This document shows, one piece after another, positions 7,420-15,531 of a stretch of DNA of 64,000 nt (its first letter is position 1; every line of letters begins with the position of its first letter). Origin of the DNA: Bog-473 sp963741995. Its GTDB lineage: Bacteria; Actinomycetota; Acidimicrobiia; Acidimicrobiales; RAAP-2. The notes beneath the pieces are model-generated. The model saw only the letters and a list, made by a program, of their open reading frames with translations, had not been told where the DNA came from and searched no databases. Where the stretch lies: the NCBI GenBank assembly GCA_963741995.1, contig CAVUKI010000001.1, forward strand, positions 186,001 through 250,000, given 5' to 3'. A program made the position numbers and the translations under genes.

Positions 7420-8814
7420 ATGGCGATGACACTCGAGCGAGAGGAACCCACCTCGATGGAGAGCGCAGCAGACCTCATTGAGGCGACAGAGCGAGATGGC
7501 GTGGACTTTCTCTTCGCCATGTTCGTGGACATGCACGGCAAGCCCTGCGCCAAGATGGTGCCGGTCGCCGCCATCGAGGGGCTCATGTCCGACGGGGCGG
7601 GCTTTGCCGGTTTTGCTGCCGGGCCCATGGGCCAGACCCCGTCGTCGCCCGACATTCTGGCCATTCCCGATCTCGACTCGTACATGCCGGCCCCGTGGCG
7701 ACCCGGGTTGGGCATCATCCAGTGCGACCCCCATGTCCTGGGCGAGCCGTGGCCCTTCGCACCCCGTGTCATCCTGCGCCGACAGCTGGACCGCCTGGCG
7801 GCCGCAGGGTACGCGCTCAAGGTCGGCGCCGAGGCGGAGTACTTCCTGGTGCGGCGGACCGACGACGGCGCCATTTCGGTGGCCGACCCACAGGACCGGG
7901 CCGCGGCACCCTGCTACGACGCCCGGGCACTGACCCGGATGTACGACCACTTGACGACGGTGTCGCGTCATATGAACGCCCTGGGATGGGCGAACTACGC
8001 CAACGACCACGAGGACGCCAACGGGCAGTTCGAGCAGAACTTCCGCTACGCCGACCCATTGACCACCGCCGACCGGGTCATTGTGTTCCGCTACATGGTG
8101 CACTGCCTGGCGGCCGAGGCGGGCATGCTCGCAACCTTCATGCCCAAGCCGTTCTCGCACCTCACCGGCAACGGCTTGCACATGCATCTGAGCCTCTGGG
8201 ACATCGAGTCGAAGGACGACGAGCTGTTCGCTGACCCCGACGACGCCCGAGGGCTGGGGATGTCGGCACTCGGGTACTCCTTCATCGGAGGCCTGCTCGA
8301 ACACGCCGAGGCACTGGCGGCGATTGCCTGCCCCACCGTGAACTCCTACAAGCGGTTGGCGAGCGCGGCGCCGAACTCGGGTGCGGCCTGGTCTCCGGTG
8401 TACGCCACCTACGGCGGCAACGACCGTACGCACATGCTTCGGGTCCCGGACCCCGGGCGCGTGGAAAACCGTTGTATCGACGGTTCGGCCAACCCGTACC
8501 TGACTCTCAGCGCACTGATCGCCGCCGGCCTCGACGGCATCGAGCGAGGCGTCGATCCCGGTGACCCCTGCGATTTCAACCTGCTGGAGCTGCGCGAGCA
8601 GGAGGCGGCCGACCTCGGACTGCGTTCCATGCCCATGACGCTGTGGCACGCCGTCGACCAACTGGAGCGCGACGACGTACTGCGCGAGGGCCTGGGCAAG
8701 ACGCCCGAAGAGGACTACGTCGACTACTTCGTGGCCACCAAACGGGCCGAGGTGCGAGCGTCCCAGACCGACGTCACCCCCTGGGAGCTCGAGCGCTACT
8801 TGCAAGCCTTCTGA
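7420..8814 (+). CDS. Type III-like glutamine synthetase / gamma-glutamyl ligase (second copy)
   Basis: Second glutamine-synthetase-family ligase, 464 residues from the ATG at 7420 (a GGGAG lies about 10 bases before it; the frame is open further up, and the in-frame ATGs at 7426 and 7456 are alternatives). Motifs: GAEAEYFLV, NDHEDANGQFEQNF, LTGNGLHMHLSLW, TVNSYKRLA, and NRCIDGSANPYLTLSALIAAG, ending in TPWELERYL, which is typical of proteins annotated type III glutamate-ammonia ligase. It differs clearly from the leftward copy (1-1344), so the two probably act on different amines or at different steps. It heads a rightward operon with an APC permease 70 bases downstream, a pairing that suggests uptake and gamma-glutamylation of an amine or amino acid. 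Confidence 0.9.
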   Translation: MAMTLEREEPTSMESAADLIEATERDGVDFLFAMFVDMHGKPCAKMVPVAAIEGLMSDGAGFAGFAAGPMGQTPSSPDILAIPDLDSYMPAPWRPGLGIIQCDPHVLGEPWPFAPRVILRRQLDRLAAAGYALKVGAEAEYFLVRRTDDGAISVADPQDRAAAPCYDARALTRMYDHLTTVSRHMNALGWANYANDHEDANGQFEQNFRYADPLTTADRVIVFRYMVHCLAAEAGMLATFMPKPFSHLTGNGLHMHLSLWDIESKDDELFADPDDARGLGMSALGYSFIGGLLEHAEALAAIACPTVNSYKRLASAAPNSGAAWSPVYATYGGNDRTHMLRVPDPGRVENRCIDGSANPYLTLSALIAAGLDGIERGVDPGDPCDFNLLELREQEAADLGLRSMPMTLWHAVDQLERDDVLREGLGKTPEEDYVDYFVATKRAEVRASQTDVTPWELERYLQAF

Positions 8815-8884
8815 CCGGAACCACCAGCACTGCATCACCGACACCCCGACTGACACACCCGACCCGCACGGAGGAGACGAGGAC

Positions 8885-10468
8885 ATGAGTAATGAAGGCA
8901 CCGCGGTAAGCGGCGCTCCAGCTGAGGTGGCGACCTCCCTGAGCCGGGGTACGAACTGGTGGGGAGCGTTCGTGATCGGGTTGGCCGGCACCATTCTGGT
9001 GACCGGCATCGTCCCGTTCGCTGTCTCGTCCATGGGCGCGGCGGCCATTCCGGCCATTGCTCTGGTGGTGGTGATCGGACTGATCGTCTGCCTGTGCATG
9101 GGCGAGCTGGCCGCACTCCTTCCACACCGGACGGGAGGCATGCCCTCCTATGCGTACGAGAGCTTCGAACCGCTCGGGCATACGACGGCGAAACACATCG
9201 GCGGCGTCTCCAGCTGGGGCTATTGGCTCGGCTGGTTCCCGGTCGCGCCGATCAACATGCTGCTGGCGGCCGGCTACATCGCCGTGCTCTTCCATGTGCC
9301 GCTCGGCCGCACGTTCTCGCCGCTCGGCACCCTGGGCACGCCGGTCTCCATGGGGGTGCTCGTCATCACCTTCATCGGGCTGATCGGGCTGTTCATCCCG
9401 TGCTACCTCGGCATCAAGTTGGGGGCCACCTTCGCCACCATCCTCGGGGTGACCTCCATGGTCCCGCTGACCCTGCTGATCATCCTGCCCGTGTTCAAGC
9501 CCTCCAGCTTCCACTGGTCGAACATCTCGGGCTTCCATTACGCCAACCCGGCGAGCTCGGGGACGATCTTCTTCCTCGCCTGGATCTTCGTGATCTCGTG
9601 GAACGCCATCGCCATGGAGGCGGCGGCGTGCTACATCGGCGAGTGCCGTGACCCCGCCCGTGACGCCAAGATCGCTCTCACCGCCGAAGGCCTTTACGGG
9701 GTGTTCGTCTACATCGGTACCGCGATCGTCTTCGTGGGGGTCCTGGGGGCCTCGCTGAAGACGGCCGACCCGCTGACCCTGTACACGAGCTTCTGCGACC
9801 ACATCTTCGGGAACGCGGCCTGGGTGAAGTACCTCATCGGCATCCCGCTGGTCCTTGCTCTCCTGCTCTCGGTGCTGAACGCCATCATGGGCGTGGCCCG
9901 TTCCCTGTTCCAGGCTTCCGAGGACCGGCTCCTGCCCCGCTTCTTCGAGCACAAGAACAAGCACCACGTGCCGGACCGGGCCATGGCCTTCAATGTGATT
10001 TGTGCGCTCATCGTCAGCCTCTTCGGTTCGCCCGTGCGCATCTACATCTTCTCCAACGTCGGCTACATCGTCGCGGTGGCGGGGTCCCTCTACGGGTACT
10101 TCCTGCTGCGCCAGGTGCGACCCGAAAGGGTCAGCCCGTTCCGGATGCCGGGCTGGTTTCGCTGGATCGCACTGGCCTGCGCGCTGTTCCTCACGTTCGA
10201 CTACTTCGTGGGCGGCTGGAACTCGCCGGACATCGTCGTCGGTCCCGGGCAGGGGCACTTCCTCTACATCCTGGGCCTGGTGATCGTGGCCGCCTACGTC
10301 CCCCTGTACTGGTGGCGCAAGATGAGCGACAAGCGTCGAGGGATCATCGACACGGGCGAGATGCCGCTGGTGCTCGGGTCGCCTGGCGGGATCGACCTCG
10401 GTGAGTCGTCGGAGCCCGTTGTGGTGACGCCGACGATGTCCGCTATGCAAGCCGAGACCGAGCGATGA
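8885..10468 (+). CDS. APC superfamily amino acid/amine permease
   Basis: Inner-membrane secondary transporter of 527 residues with about 12 hydrophobic segments. The first (WGAFVIGLAGTILVTG, about 26-41) starts soon after a short cytoplasmic N-terminus, and the protein keeps the GELAALLPHRTGGMPSY segment (about 75-92) of the APC/AAT fold that lines the substrate site. The ATG at 8885 follows GGAGACGAGG. Its stop overlaps the start of a Usp-like gene as ATGA. With the gamma-glutamyl ligase upstream, it probably imports the amine, amino acid or ethanolamine-like compound that the cluster breaks down. The substrate cannot be decided from sequence. Confidence 0.88.
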   Translation: MSNEGTAVSGAPAEVATSLSRGTNWWGAFVIGLAGTILVTGIVPFAVSSMGAAAIPAIALVVVIGLIVCLCMGELAALLPHRTGGMPSYAYESFEPLGHTTAKHIGGVSSWGYWLGWFPVAPINMLLAAGYIAVLFHVPLGRTFSPLGTLGTPVSMGVLVITFIGLIGLFIPCYLGIKLGATFATILGVTSMVPLTLLIILPVFKPSSFHWSNISGFHYANPASSGTIFFLAWIFVISWNAIAMEAAACYIGECRDPARDAKIALTAEGLYGVFVYIGTAIVFVGVLGASLKTADPLTLYTSFCDHIFGNAAWVKYLIGIPLVLALLLSVLNAIMGVARSLFQASEDRLLPRFFEHKNKHHVPDRAMAFNVICALIVSLFGSPVRIYIFSNVGYIVAVAGSLYGYFLLRQVRPERVSPFRMPGWFRWIALACALFLTFDYFVGGWNSPDIVVGPGQGHFLYILGLVIVAAYVPLYWWRKMSDKRRGIIDTGEMPLVLGSPGGIDLGESSEPVVVTPTMSAMQAETER

Positions 10469-10980
10469 CGATGGCGCCGGCCGAGGCGAGGCCAACGCGC
10501 GGCCCGGTCAGAAGCAAGTTCGGGCGCCGCAAGTTCGACAAGCAGCCGACGCAGCCGGCGGGGGTGCTGATCGCATCCAACGGAGAGAAGATCCCCGGCG
10601 CGGCCATCCGCCAAGCGCTCCGTCTCAGCGCCGGAGACCCGGTGGCGGTGGTCACGATCGCCCGTATCTACGGCTCCTCATTGGGTCTGCCCAATCCGGG
10701 CCTCATGCCGACGAGGAAGGAGATGGAAGAGCAGAAGGCGATCGCCACGAAGGCGGTGTCCGCCCTCGAGAACGGCGGGGCTGAGGCCTGGGGCCAGGTG
10801 GCAGCCACCCGGAAGCCCTCCAAGACGATCGCCCAGGCGGCTGTCGCCCGGGGGGTGCGGCATGTGCTCGTGGTCCGACCGGAGAAGGCCGGATGGCGCC
10901 TGGTGGTCGAGGGCGACGTGGCCAAGGAGGTCGCGCGCAAGCTCGGCGCCGACGTCACGGTCGAAGGTGTCACGCCCTAA
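10465..10980 (+). CDS. Universal stress protein-like protein coupled to the permease
   Basis: Cytoplasmic protein of 171 residues that looks like a UspA-type alpha/beta domain after a basic 32-residue extension (many Arg, Lys and Pro). The core starts at GVLIASNGEKIPGAAIRQAL, where the first strand and helix of Usp would be, and continues to VVRPEKAGWRLVVEGDVAKE. The usual Usp nucleotide motif G-x2-G-x9-G-S/T is not clear, so it may not bind ATP. The ATG at 10465 overlaps the permease stop (ATGA), so the two are made together. Usp domains fused to or paired with APC-type carriers are known and may control transport. That role is inferred here. Confidence 0.6.
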   Translation: MTMAPAEARPTRGPVRSKFGRRKFDKQPTQPAGVLIASNGEKIPGAAIRQALRLSAGDPVAVVTIARIYGSSLGLPNPGLMPTRKEMEEQKAIATKAVSALENGGAEAWGQVAATRKPSKTIAQAAVARGVRHVLVVRPEKAGWRLVVEGDVAKEVARKLGADVTVEGVTP

Positions 10981-11016
10981 CCAGTCACATTCATTTCGTA
11001 CACCGAAGGAGAGACA

Positions 11017-11478
11017 GTGGGTATCTACCTCAGCATGCAACGGGTCCGTTTCAGCAGTCCGGACGCGTATGACAAGTTCCGCACGGTCTTCACCGACGTG
11101 CGCCATCACCTCATGACCAAGCCGGGCTTCCTCCATCTCACGTGGTGGGAGCACCCGGACGAGGCGGGCTGGTACAACGAGATCTCCATGTGGTCCAGTA
11201 AGGAAGCGGTCGACGACTGGCACATGGACACCTACCACAAACACGCCAAGGAGTGGGCGGCCAACGGCGCCATCATGGAAGACATCATCACGAACTTCGA
11301 GTCGACGGCGACGCGGCTCCTGCGCATCTGCCCGACCTGCGGGCTCCTGCAGGACAAGGCCTACGATCTCTTGGCCGAGCAGAAGACGCTGGCCGAGCCC
11401 TGTCCCAAGTGCGGCTTCAATTTCCCCGTGGCCCAGGAAACGGCCAACAGCACAGCGGTCTTCAAGGACGTCATCTGA
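11017..11478 (+). CDS. ABM-domain protein with C-terminal zinc ribbon
   Basis: Protein of 153 residues from a GTG at 11017, preceded by GAAGGAGA. The first ~100 residues look like a dimeric alpha-beta barrel of the antibiotic biosynthesis monooxygenase type (MGIYLSMQRVRFSSPDAYDKF, GFLHLTWWEHPDEAGWYNEISMW, with a conserved-looking HMDTYHKHAK helix). The last ~50 residues add a C-x2-C (CPTC) and a second C-x2-C (CPKC) 22 residues later, a zinc-ribbon or rubredoxin-like knuckle. ABM proteins are usually small oxygenases or heme-degrading or binding modules, and this fusion is unusual. It is the last gene of the rightward operon, 36 bases after the Usp-like gene. No function is assigned. Confidence 0.65.
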   Translation: MGIYLSMQRVRFSSPDAYDKFRTVFTDVRHHLMTKPGFLHLTWWEHPDEAGWYNEISMWSSKEAVDDWHMDTYHKHAKEWAANGAIMEDIITNFESTATRLLRICPTCGLLQDKAYDLLAEQKTLAEPCPKCGFNFPVAQETANSTAVFKDVI

Positions 11479-11488
11479 TTTTGCAGGG

Positions 11489-12415
11489 TCAGGCTGGGGT
11501 CAATCCTGGTCGCTGGCGACGCCGCAACGTTCCGGCGACCGCGGTGCCCCAGATGAGGACGAGGATGCCGTAGAGACCGAGCGGTGCCGCCGCGGCGGGA
11601 CCGAAGGCTGCGGCGGCGAGACCGGCAGCGATCGCGAAGTCCCGCATTGAGGTCGTGAGGAGCGTCGCGCTGGAAACCGGACGGCGCGCCCCGCGCCCCA
11701 GCCCCCAGCCGATGAGGGCCGAGGCGGCCAAGAACAGAATCAGTGCACAGGTCACGGAGACATAGCGGGACGAGAGATGGATCTCTGCCGCGATCAAGGC
11801 GACGAGACAGGCCACGACCACGGTCACCGTCGCCATGGCCGCTTGCTCAGCGCGTGCCCCGATCGGAGTGAACGCTCGGATCGTCAGACCGGCGGCAAGC
11901 GGCACGGCCACCACGAGAACCAAATTCAGCAGGATGTGCCACGGGTGAACGGACGCCGATCCGACCTCGAGGCCCAGGATCAGCCCGGACACTGCGACCG
12001 TGGCGAGAGTCGATCCGATGAGGATGCCGGCTGCAAAAGCGGCCTCGCCTCCTGCCATGGCCGTCGTGGCGACCGAAGCGATCTCGCAGGGGGCAAGGCC
12101 GACCGTGAGGATGCCGTCGCGTAGAGACCCGGGGGGCACCAGGCGCGACACCGTCCACGACAGGAACGGAAGCACTGTGACCCCCACGACCAGCACCGCC
12201 AGGAGGCGGCGCCACGAAGAGCCCAGCCGGCGCAGCTCCGCCGGTGCGATCGTCACGGCAGTGGCGAACACAAGGACGGCCAGTCCGACGTTGATGCCCT
12301 GACGGGACGTCAGCCAGACCAGCGGCTGTTGCACGCTGAGTCCGACGAGCGCGGCCACGAGCACGGCCAGCAGCTCCCGATATCCCAGGAGAGCGGCTCC
12401 TATCCGTGACGCCAT
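11489..12415 (-). CDS. Bile acid:sodium symporter (BASS)-family-like membrane transporter
   Basis: Membrane protein of 308 residues (ATG at 12415) with about nine to ten hydrophobic segments arranged as in the BASS/SBF fold, including the INVGLAVLVFATAVTIAP helix and the discontinuous-helix-like GLAPCEIASVATTAMAGGEAAFA region. A GTG at 12472 would add 19 basic residues and cannot be excluded. BASS carriers move bile acids, organic acids or arsenite-like solutes with sodium. The gene is convergent with the ABM/zinc-ribbon gene, 10 bases apart, and is not coupled to any neighbour. Given the possible steroid-like catabolic genes further along, uptake of an organic acid is attractive, but the sequence cannot show it. 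Confidence 0.75.
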   Translation of the reverse strand: MASRIGAALLGYRELLAVLVAALVGLSVQQPLVWLTSRQGINVGLAVLVFATAVTIAPAELRRLGSSWRRLLAVLVVGVTVLPFLSWTVSRLVPPGSLRDGILTVGLAPCEIASVATTAMAGGEAAFAAGILIGSTLATVAVSGLILGLEVGSASVHPWHILLNLVLVVAVPLAAGLTIRAFTPIGARAEQAAMATVTVVVACLVALIAAEIHLSSRYVSVTCALILFLAASALIGWGLGRGARRPVSSATLLTTSMRDFAIAAGLAAAAFGPAAAAPLGLYGILVLIWGTAVAGTLRRRQRPGLTPA

Positions 12416-12935
12416 GAGGCCCGGGACCCGCGCTCGTCGGCCAGGAAAGGACCGAAGCGTTGGCGCATGCACGAGAGCGTACGCGTTGAAGATTTCTGCC
12501 CGGTGAACCGTGACGCATCATCCGATCGAGACCGCGTTGGTGCGTCGGTCCATTTTGGCCGACGATGCAGGCGGATGGCGGCCGAACAGAGCGAGGGAGC
12601 GGAGAGCACCGCCGTGCGGGTCGCGCTCTGGCGAGCCGTGCCTGTCCGCGTCGATCCGCCGTCCCCTGTGCTCGACGACGAGATCGGCCTCCGGCCGGCG
12701 GCGCCCGACGAGGACTGGCGACACCGCCCTGACATGGACCCGGACGACGTCCTTCGGCCCGGATTCGAAGCGCCAGAGAAGGGGCCTCTCGGGACGGCAA
12801 AGGGGGAGGAACTGTTCGTCGCGACGACCCGAGCGCCTCTCGCTCCACGGATGTGAATGCCTTTGGGGCTGGAGATGTGCAACTGTGCATGCCGGTGCGG
12901 CCCGTTGGTGGCTGCTCATCCGCGGAGACCGCCAC
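12416..12935. other. 520-base stretch without a recognisable gene
   Basis: The interval lies between two divergent genes, a transporter and a lipoprotein gene. Both strands have open frames (for example plus 12467-12856 and minus 12518-13075), but the products are arginine- and proline-rich with no domain, no ribosome site and no fit to either neighbour. It is best read as regulatory or degraded sequence. No clear hairpin or tandem repeat was found. Confidence 0.5.
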
Positions 12936-14210
12936 ATGCGAACGAGCTTTGTCCTACCCGTCATCGGCACGCTGATCCTCAGTGCGTGTGCAGCGGTCGG
13001 GGGCGCAGATCCTGTCCTGGCGGCGGCCAACGCACCGACGCAAGGCGTCACGGCCACGACCATTCGGGTCGGCATCCCCTACGTCGACCTCGCAGCCGTT
13101 CGGCAGTTCGGCATCACCTTGGACCAAGGAAGCTTTCCGGACGCCTACAACGCGATCATCGCCAACCTGAACGCCGAAGGCGGCATCAACGGGCGCCATC
13201 TGGTGCCGTATCTGGTGGCGGTGAACCCCGTCGGTACGGGACCCGCCATCACCGCATGCACGCAGTTGGCCGAGGATGATGCCGTCTTCGTCGCCATCGC
13301 CCCACAACAGGCCGACTGCTTCCTTCAGCAGCATCACGTGCCGACCATCTCGGGAAGCTTTCAGGACGTGGAATCACCCGGGGAGGTGCCCAACTTCACC
13401 TTGGTACCACCAGCGGCGGCCTACGACCCGGTTCAGCTGACCGTCCTGGCGCATCGTGGCCTCTTCAAGGGAAAGAAGGTGGGCCTCTTTGCCGGGACCG
13501 AGACCGATGGCAGCGAGCTGAAGGTCGTGCAAACGTCGCTGAAGTCTCTTGGGGTGCGCGTCGCGCAGAGCGCCGTTGACGGCGCACCGCAGGACGACGA
13601 GGTGGCCACCAATCAGCAAGCCGGTCTCATAGCCCAGCGCTTCCAGCTCGCGGGTGTCAACGAGGTGATCGCAGTGGGTACAGGCGCCACCGTCTGGCCC
13701 GAGTCCCTGCAAGCCAACCAGAGCTCCTATCTGCCGCCATGGATTGCCACGGACGAAGCCGGCCTCGAGAGCGCTGTCCTGGGCTCCTCGATCGCACCGA
13801 AATATCTCGAGAACGTCCTCACAACGAGTCCCGTTCCTTCGAACTATCAGCTTTGGCACACGCCCGCGGTCCAAACCTGCGCTGGCGTGGTTCGAAAGGC
13901 GTACCCTTCGCTCAAGATCACCCCGCCGACCAACCCACTCACCGGGTCGGACCAGACGTTCTTCGCGGTGGAGTCCGCGTGCCTCAACATGGATTTGTTC
14001 GCAACGATCGCCAAGGCGGCCGGAAAGGACCTGACCTGGTCCACCTTTGCCCACGCCGGATACGAACTCCGGAACGCTGCCATTCCTGGATCGGGCGCTC
14101 CGGTGTCCTTTGCGCCGGGACGGGCCTATGCGATCGGTCCGGTGTACCTCGTCACCTTCGACAAAGCGAAGGGTGTGCTGCAGTTTGCCGGGTCCGCGGC
14201 CGCCAATTAG
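12936..14210 (+). CDS. Lipoprotein solute-binding protein (Leu/Ile/Val-binding type)
   Basis: Periplasm/cell-surface binding protein of 424 residues from the ATG at 12936 (the open frame extends upstream, but the signal peptide fixes this start). The N-terminus has a short positive region, then VLPVIGTLILSAC, where Cys is a lipobox cysteine (LSAC). The mature part begins TTIRVGIPYVDLAAV and has the two-lobe, ligand-binding layout of branched-chain amino-acid binding proteins (NLNAEGGINGRHLVP; KKVGLFAGTETDGSEL), which bind many small organic acids. There is no permease or ATPase gene beside it, so its transporter lies elsewhere or it works as a sensor. The neighbouring GH63-like gene is convergent. 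Confidence 0.8.
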   Translation: MRTSFVLPVIGTLILSACAAVGGADPVLAAANAPTQGVTATTIRVGIPYVDLAAVRQFGITLDQGSFPDAYNAIIANLNAEGGINGRHLVPYLVAVNPVGTGPAITACTQLAEDDAVFVAIAPQQADCFLQQHHVPTISGSFQDVESPGEVPNFTLVPPAAAYDPVQLTVLAHRGLFKGKKVGLFAGTETDGSELKVVQTSLKSLGVRVAQSAVDGAPQDDEVATNQQAGLIAQRFQLAGVNEVIAVGTGATVWPESLQANQSSYLPPWIATDEAGLESAVLGSSIAPKYLENVLTTSPVPSNYQLWHTPAVQTCAGVVRKAYPSLKITPPTNPLTGSDQTFFAVESACLNMDLFATIAKAAGKDLTWSTFAHAGYELRNAAIPGSGAPVSFAPGRAYAIGPVYLVTFDKAKGVLQFAGSAAAN

Positions 14211-14227
14211 CGGGAAGTGGTGGGACG

Positions 14228-15460
14228 TCACCCCGAAGGGATGGTCATGTCCAGTGCCAGGGCAGGCCAGCTGAAGCCGGACCTTGCTCCCGCCCCCCCT
14301 GGCCGGCCGGTGCACGCGTCGTAGAACTCCCGAAACCCGTGCGCGTCAATCAAGGCCGTGAGCTCGTCGCGCAGCCGTCGGGCTTCGGCCCACCGGCCCA
14401 GACGGGCCGCCACGAGGTACGCCCAATAGACCGTCGCTCCCCACACGGCGTTGCCGTCCCACTGCACGTGGGAGCCGACCCCGCCGCCCGGGACGATGGT
14501 GCCCGCCGCAAAGCCGAATGCTCCCCACATGGGTCCCCCAGGACCGAGGTGACGTTCGGCGACCCGCTCCGACAGGCCCATTTCCATCACCGTGTGACTC
14601 GCAGCGGGAAGCAGGCCCATGGCTCCTGTGCCCAGGAGCTGTGCTGATCGGGAGACGTCATACGCGGCGAAGATGCGTCCTTCGTCCCACCACAGCAACG
14701 ACTCGAGATTTCTGGCCACCGCCTCGGCCACGAGTTCGGCCTCCGCTGCATCTCCCTGACGGCCCCGGGCCCTGCACGCGGCGGCCACCTCCTCGAGCGC
14801 CAGCAAGTACCAACCGCACATCGTCGGCTCGTACACCACGAATCCGTGGTCCGCGGCCAGGGCCGCCTGAGGTGCCATGCCGGCGGCGCGGCAGGAAACG
14901 GTGAGGTCCTTGAATCGGGCAAAGGACGCGTCGACGCCATCGGGAAACAGACTCCGCATAGGGGGGCTCCCCTCGGTCCCGGTTTCGAACGGGTGCAAGA
15001 CGGCGGGAAGCGACTGGCCGTCCAGCGTTCGGTGGCGGGCCAGCGCACGCAAGTGAGAAACGGCCTCGTCGAGGAGGTGGTCGGCGGGCGCTCCCAGGGC
15101 CAGCGAAAGACGGGCGGCCGCATAGGCAGGCGTCGGTGGATCGACGAATGGAGTGCGATCCCCGTCAAACATCGGTCCGAAGAGATCCTCGATGAATTGC
15201 CGATGGTCCTCCGCGCCGGGGACATAGCGCTGGTGCGACAACAGTCCGTCCGGCAACCGATTGGCGTGGTACAGGGTTGTCAGCTCACCGAGCGCGGCAC
15301 CAGGATCGAGATGCAGGAGCGACAATGCGTGATACCCGCTGTCCCAGGCGAAGAGTGCGGGGTAGCTCTCACGATTGGGGACGTGGAAGGTCCCGTCGAA
15401 TGCCTCGACTCGGTGGTCGCGGAAGAGGGCAGAGCATCGGTCTTCCAGGCTGTCGAGCAC
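14228..15460 (-). CDS. GH63/MGH1-like glycoside hydrolase
   Basis: Soluble enzyme of 410 residues with the (alpha/alpha)6 barrel signatures of GH63-type mannosylglycerate hydrolase-like proteins: FAWDSGYHALSLL (the catalytic aspartate motif W-D-S/T-G), LSHQRYVPGAEDHRQF, EPTMCGWYLLALEEVA, and VQWDGNAVWGATVYWAYLVAARLG near the C-terminus. The length matches the short class that hydrolyses mannosylglycerate or glucosylglycerate. ATG or GTG at 15460. It is convergent with the lipoprotein gene upstream in coordinate and points away from the hydrolase at 15532-16905. It may serve osmolyte turnover rather than the catabolic island. Confidence 0.72.
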   Translation of the reverse strand: MLDSLEDRCSALFRDHRVEAFDGTFHVPNRESYPALFAWDSGYHALSLLHLDPGAALGELTTLYHANRLPDGLLSHQRYVPGAEDHRQFIEDLFGPMFDGDRTPFVDPPTPAYAAARLSLALGAPADHLLDEAVSHLRALARHRTLDGQSLPAVLHPFETGTEGSPPMRSLFPDGVDASFARFKDLTVSCRAAGMAPQAALAADHGFVVYEPTMCGWYLLALEEVAAACRARGRQGDAAEAELVAEAVARNLESLLWWDEGRIFAAYDVSRSAQLLGTGAMGLLPAASHTVMEMGLSERVAERHLGPGGPMWGAFGFAAGTIVPGGGVGSHVQWDGNAVWGATVYWAYLVAARLGRWAEARRLRDELTALIDAHGFREFYDACTGRPGGAGARSGFSWPALALDMTIPSG

Positions 15461-15531
15461 GCGTGAAGGTCTAGCAGGCCGCCCCAGTCGGAAACCGGTG
15501 CACCAGCGCGGCTCTCGTCGGCGCGTTCCAC

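Noticed and set aside
7294..9141. Long minus-strand open frame of 615 codons over the second ligase
   Set aside because: It is antisense to a clearly coding ligase and permease, has no domain, and long antisense frames are common at this GC content.
8774..10495. Minus-strand frame of 573 codons over the permease
   Set aside because: Highly charged, repetitive Asp/Arg/His composition and no ribosome site; the plus-strand APC permease accounts for the sequence.
12467..12856. Plus-strand 129-codon frame in the transporter/lipoprotein gap
   Set aside because: No domain, no clear ribosome site, and opposing frames on the other strand are equally open; reported only as an unassigned interval.
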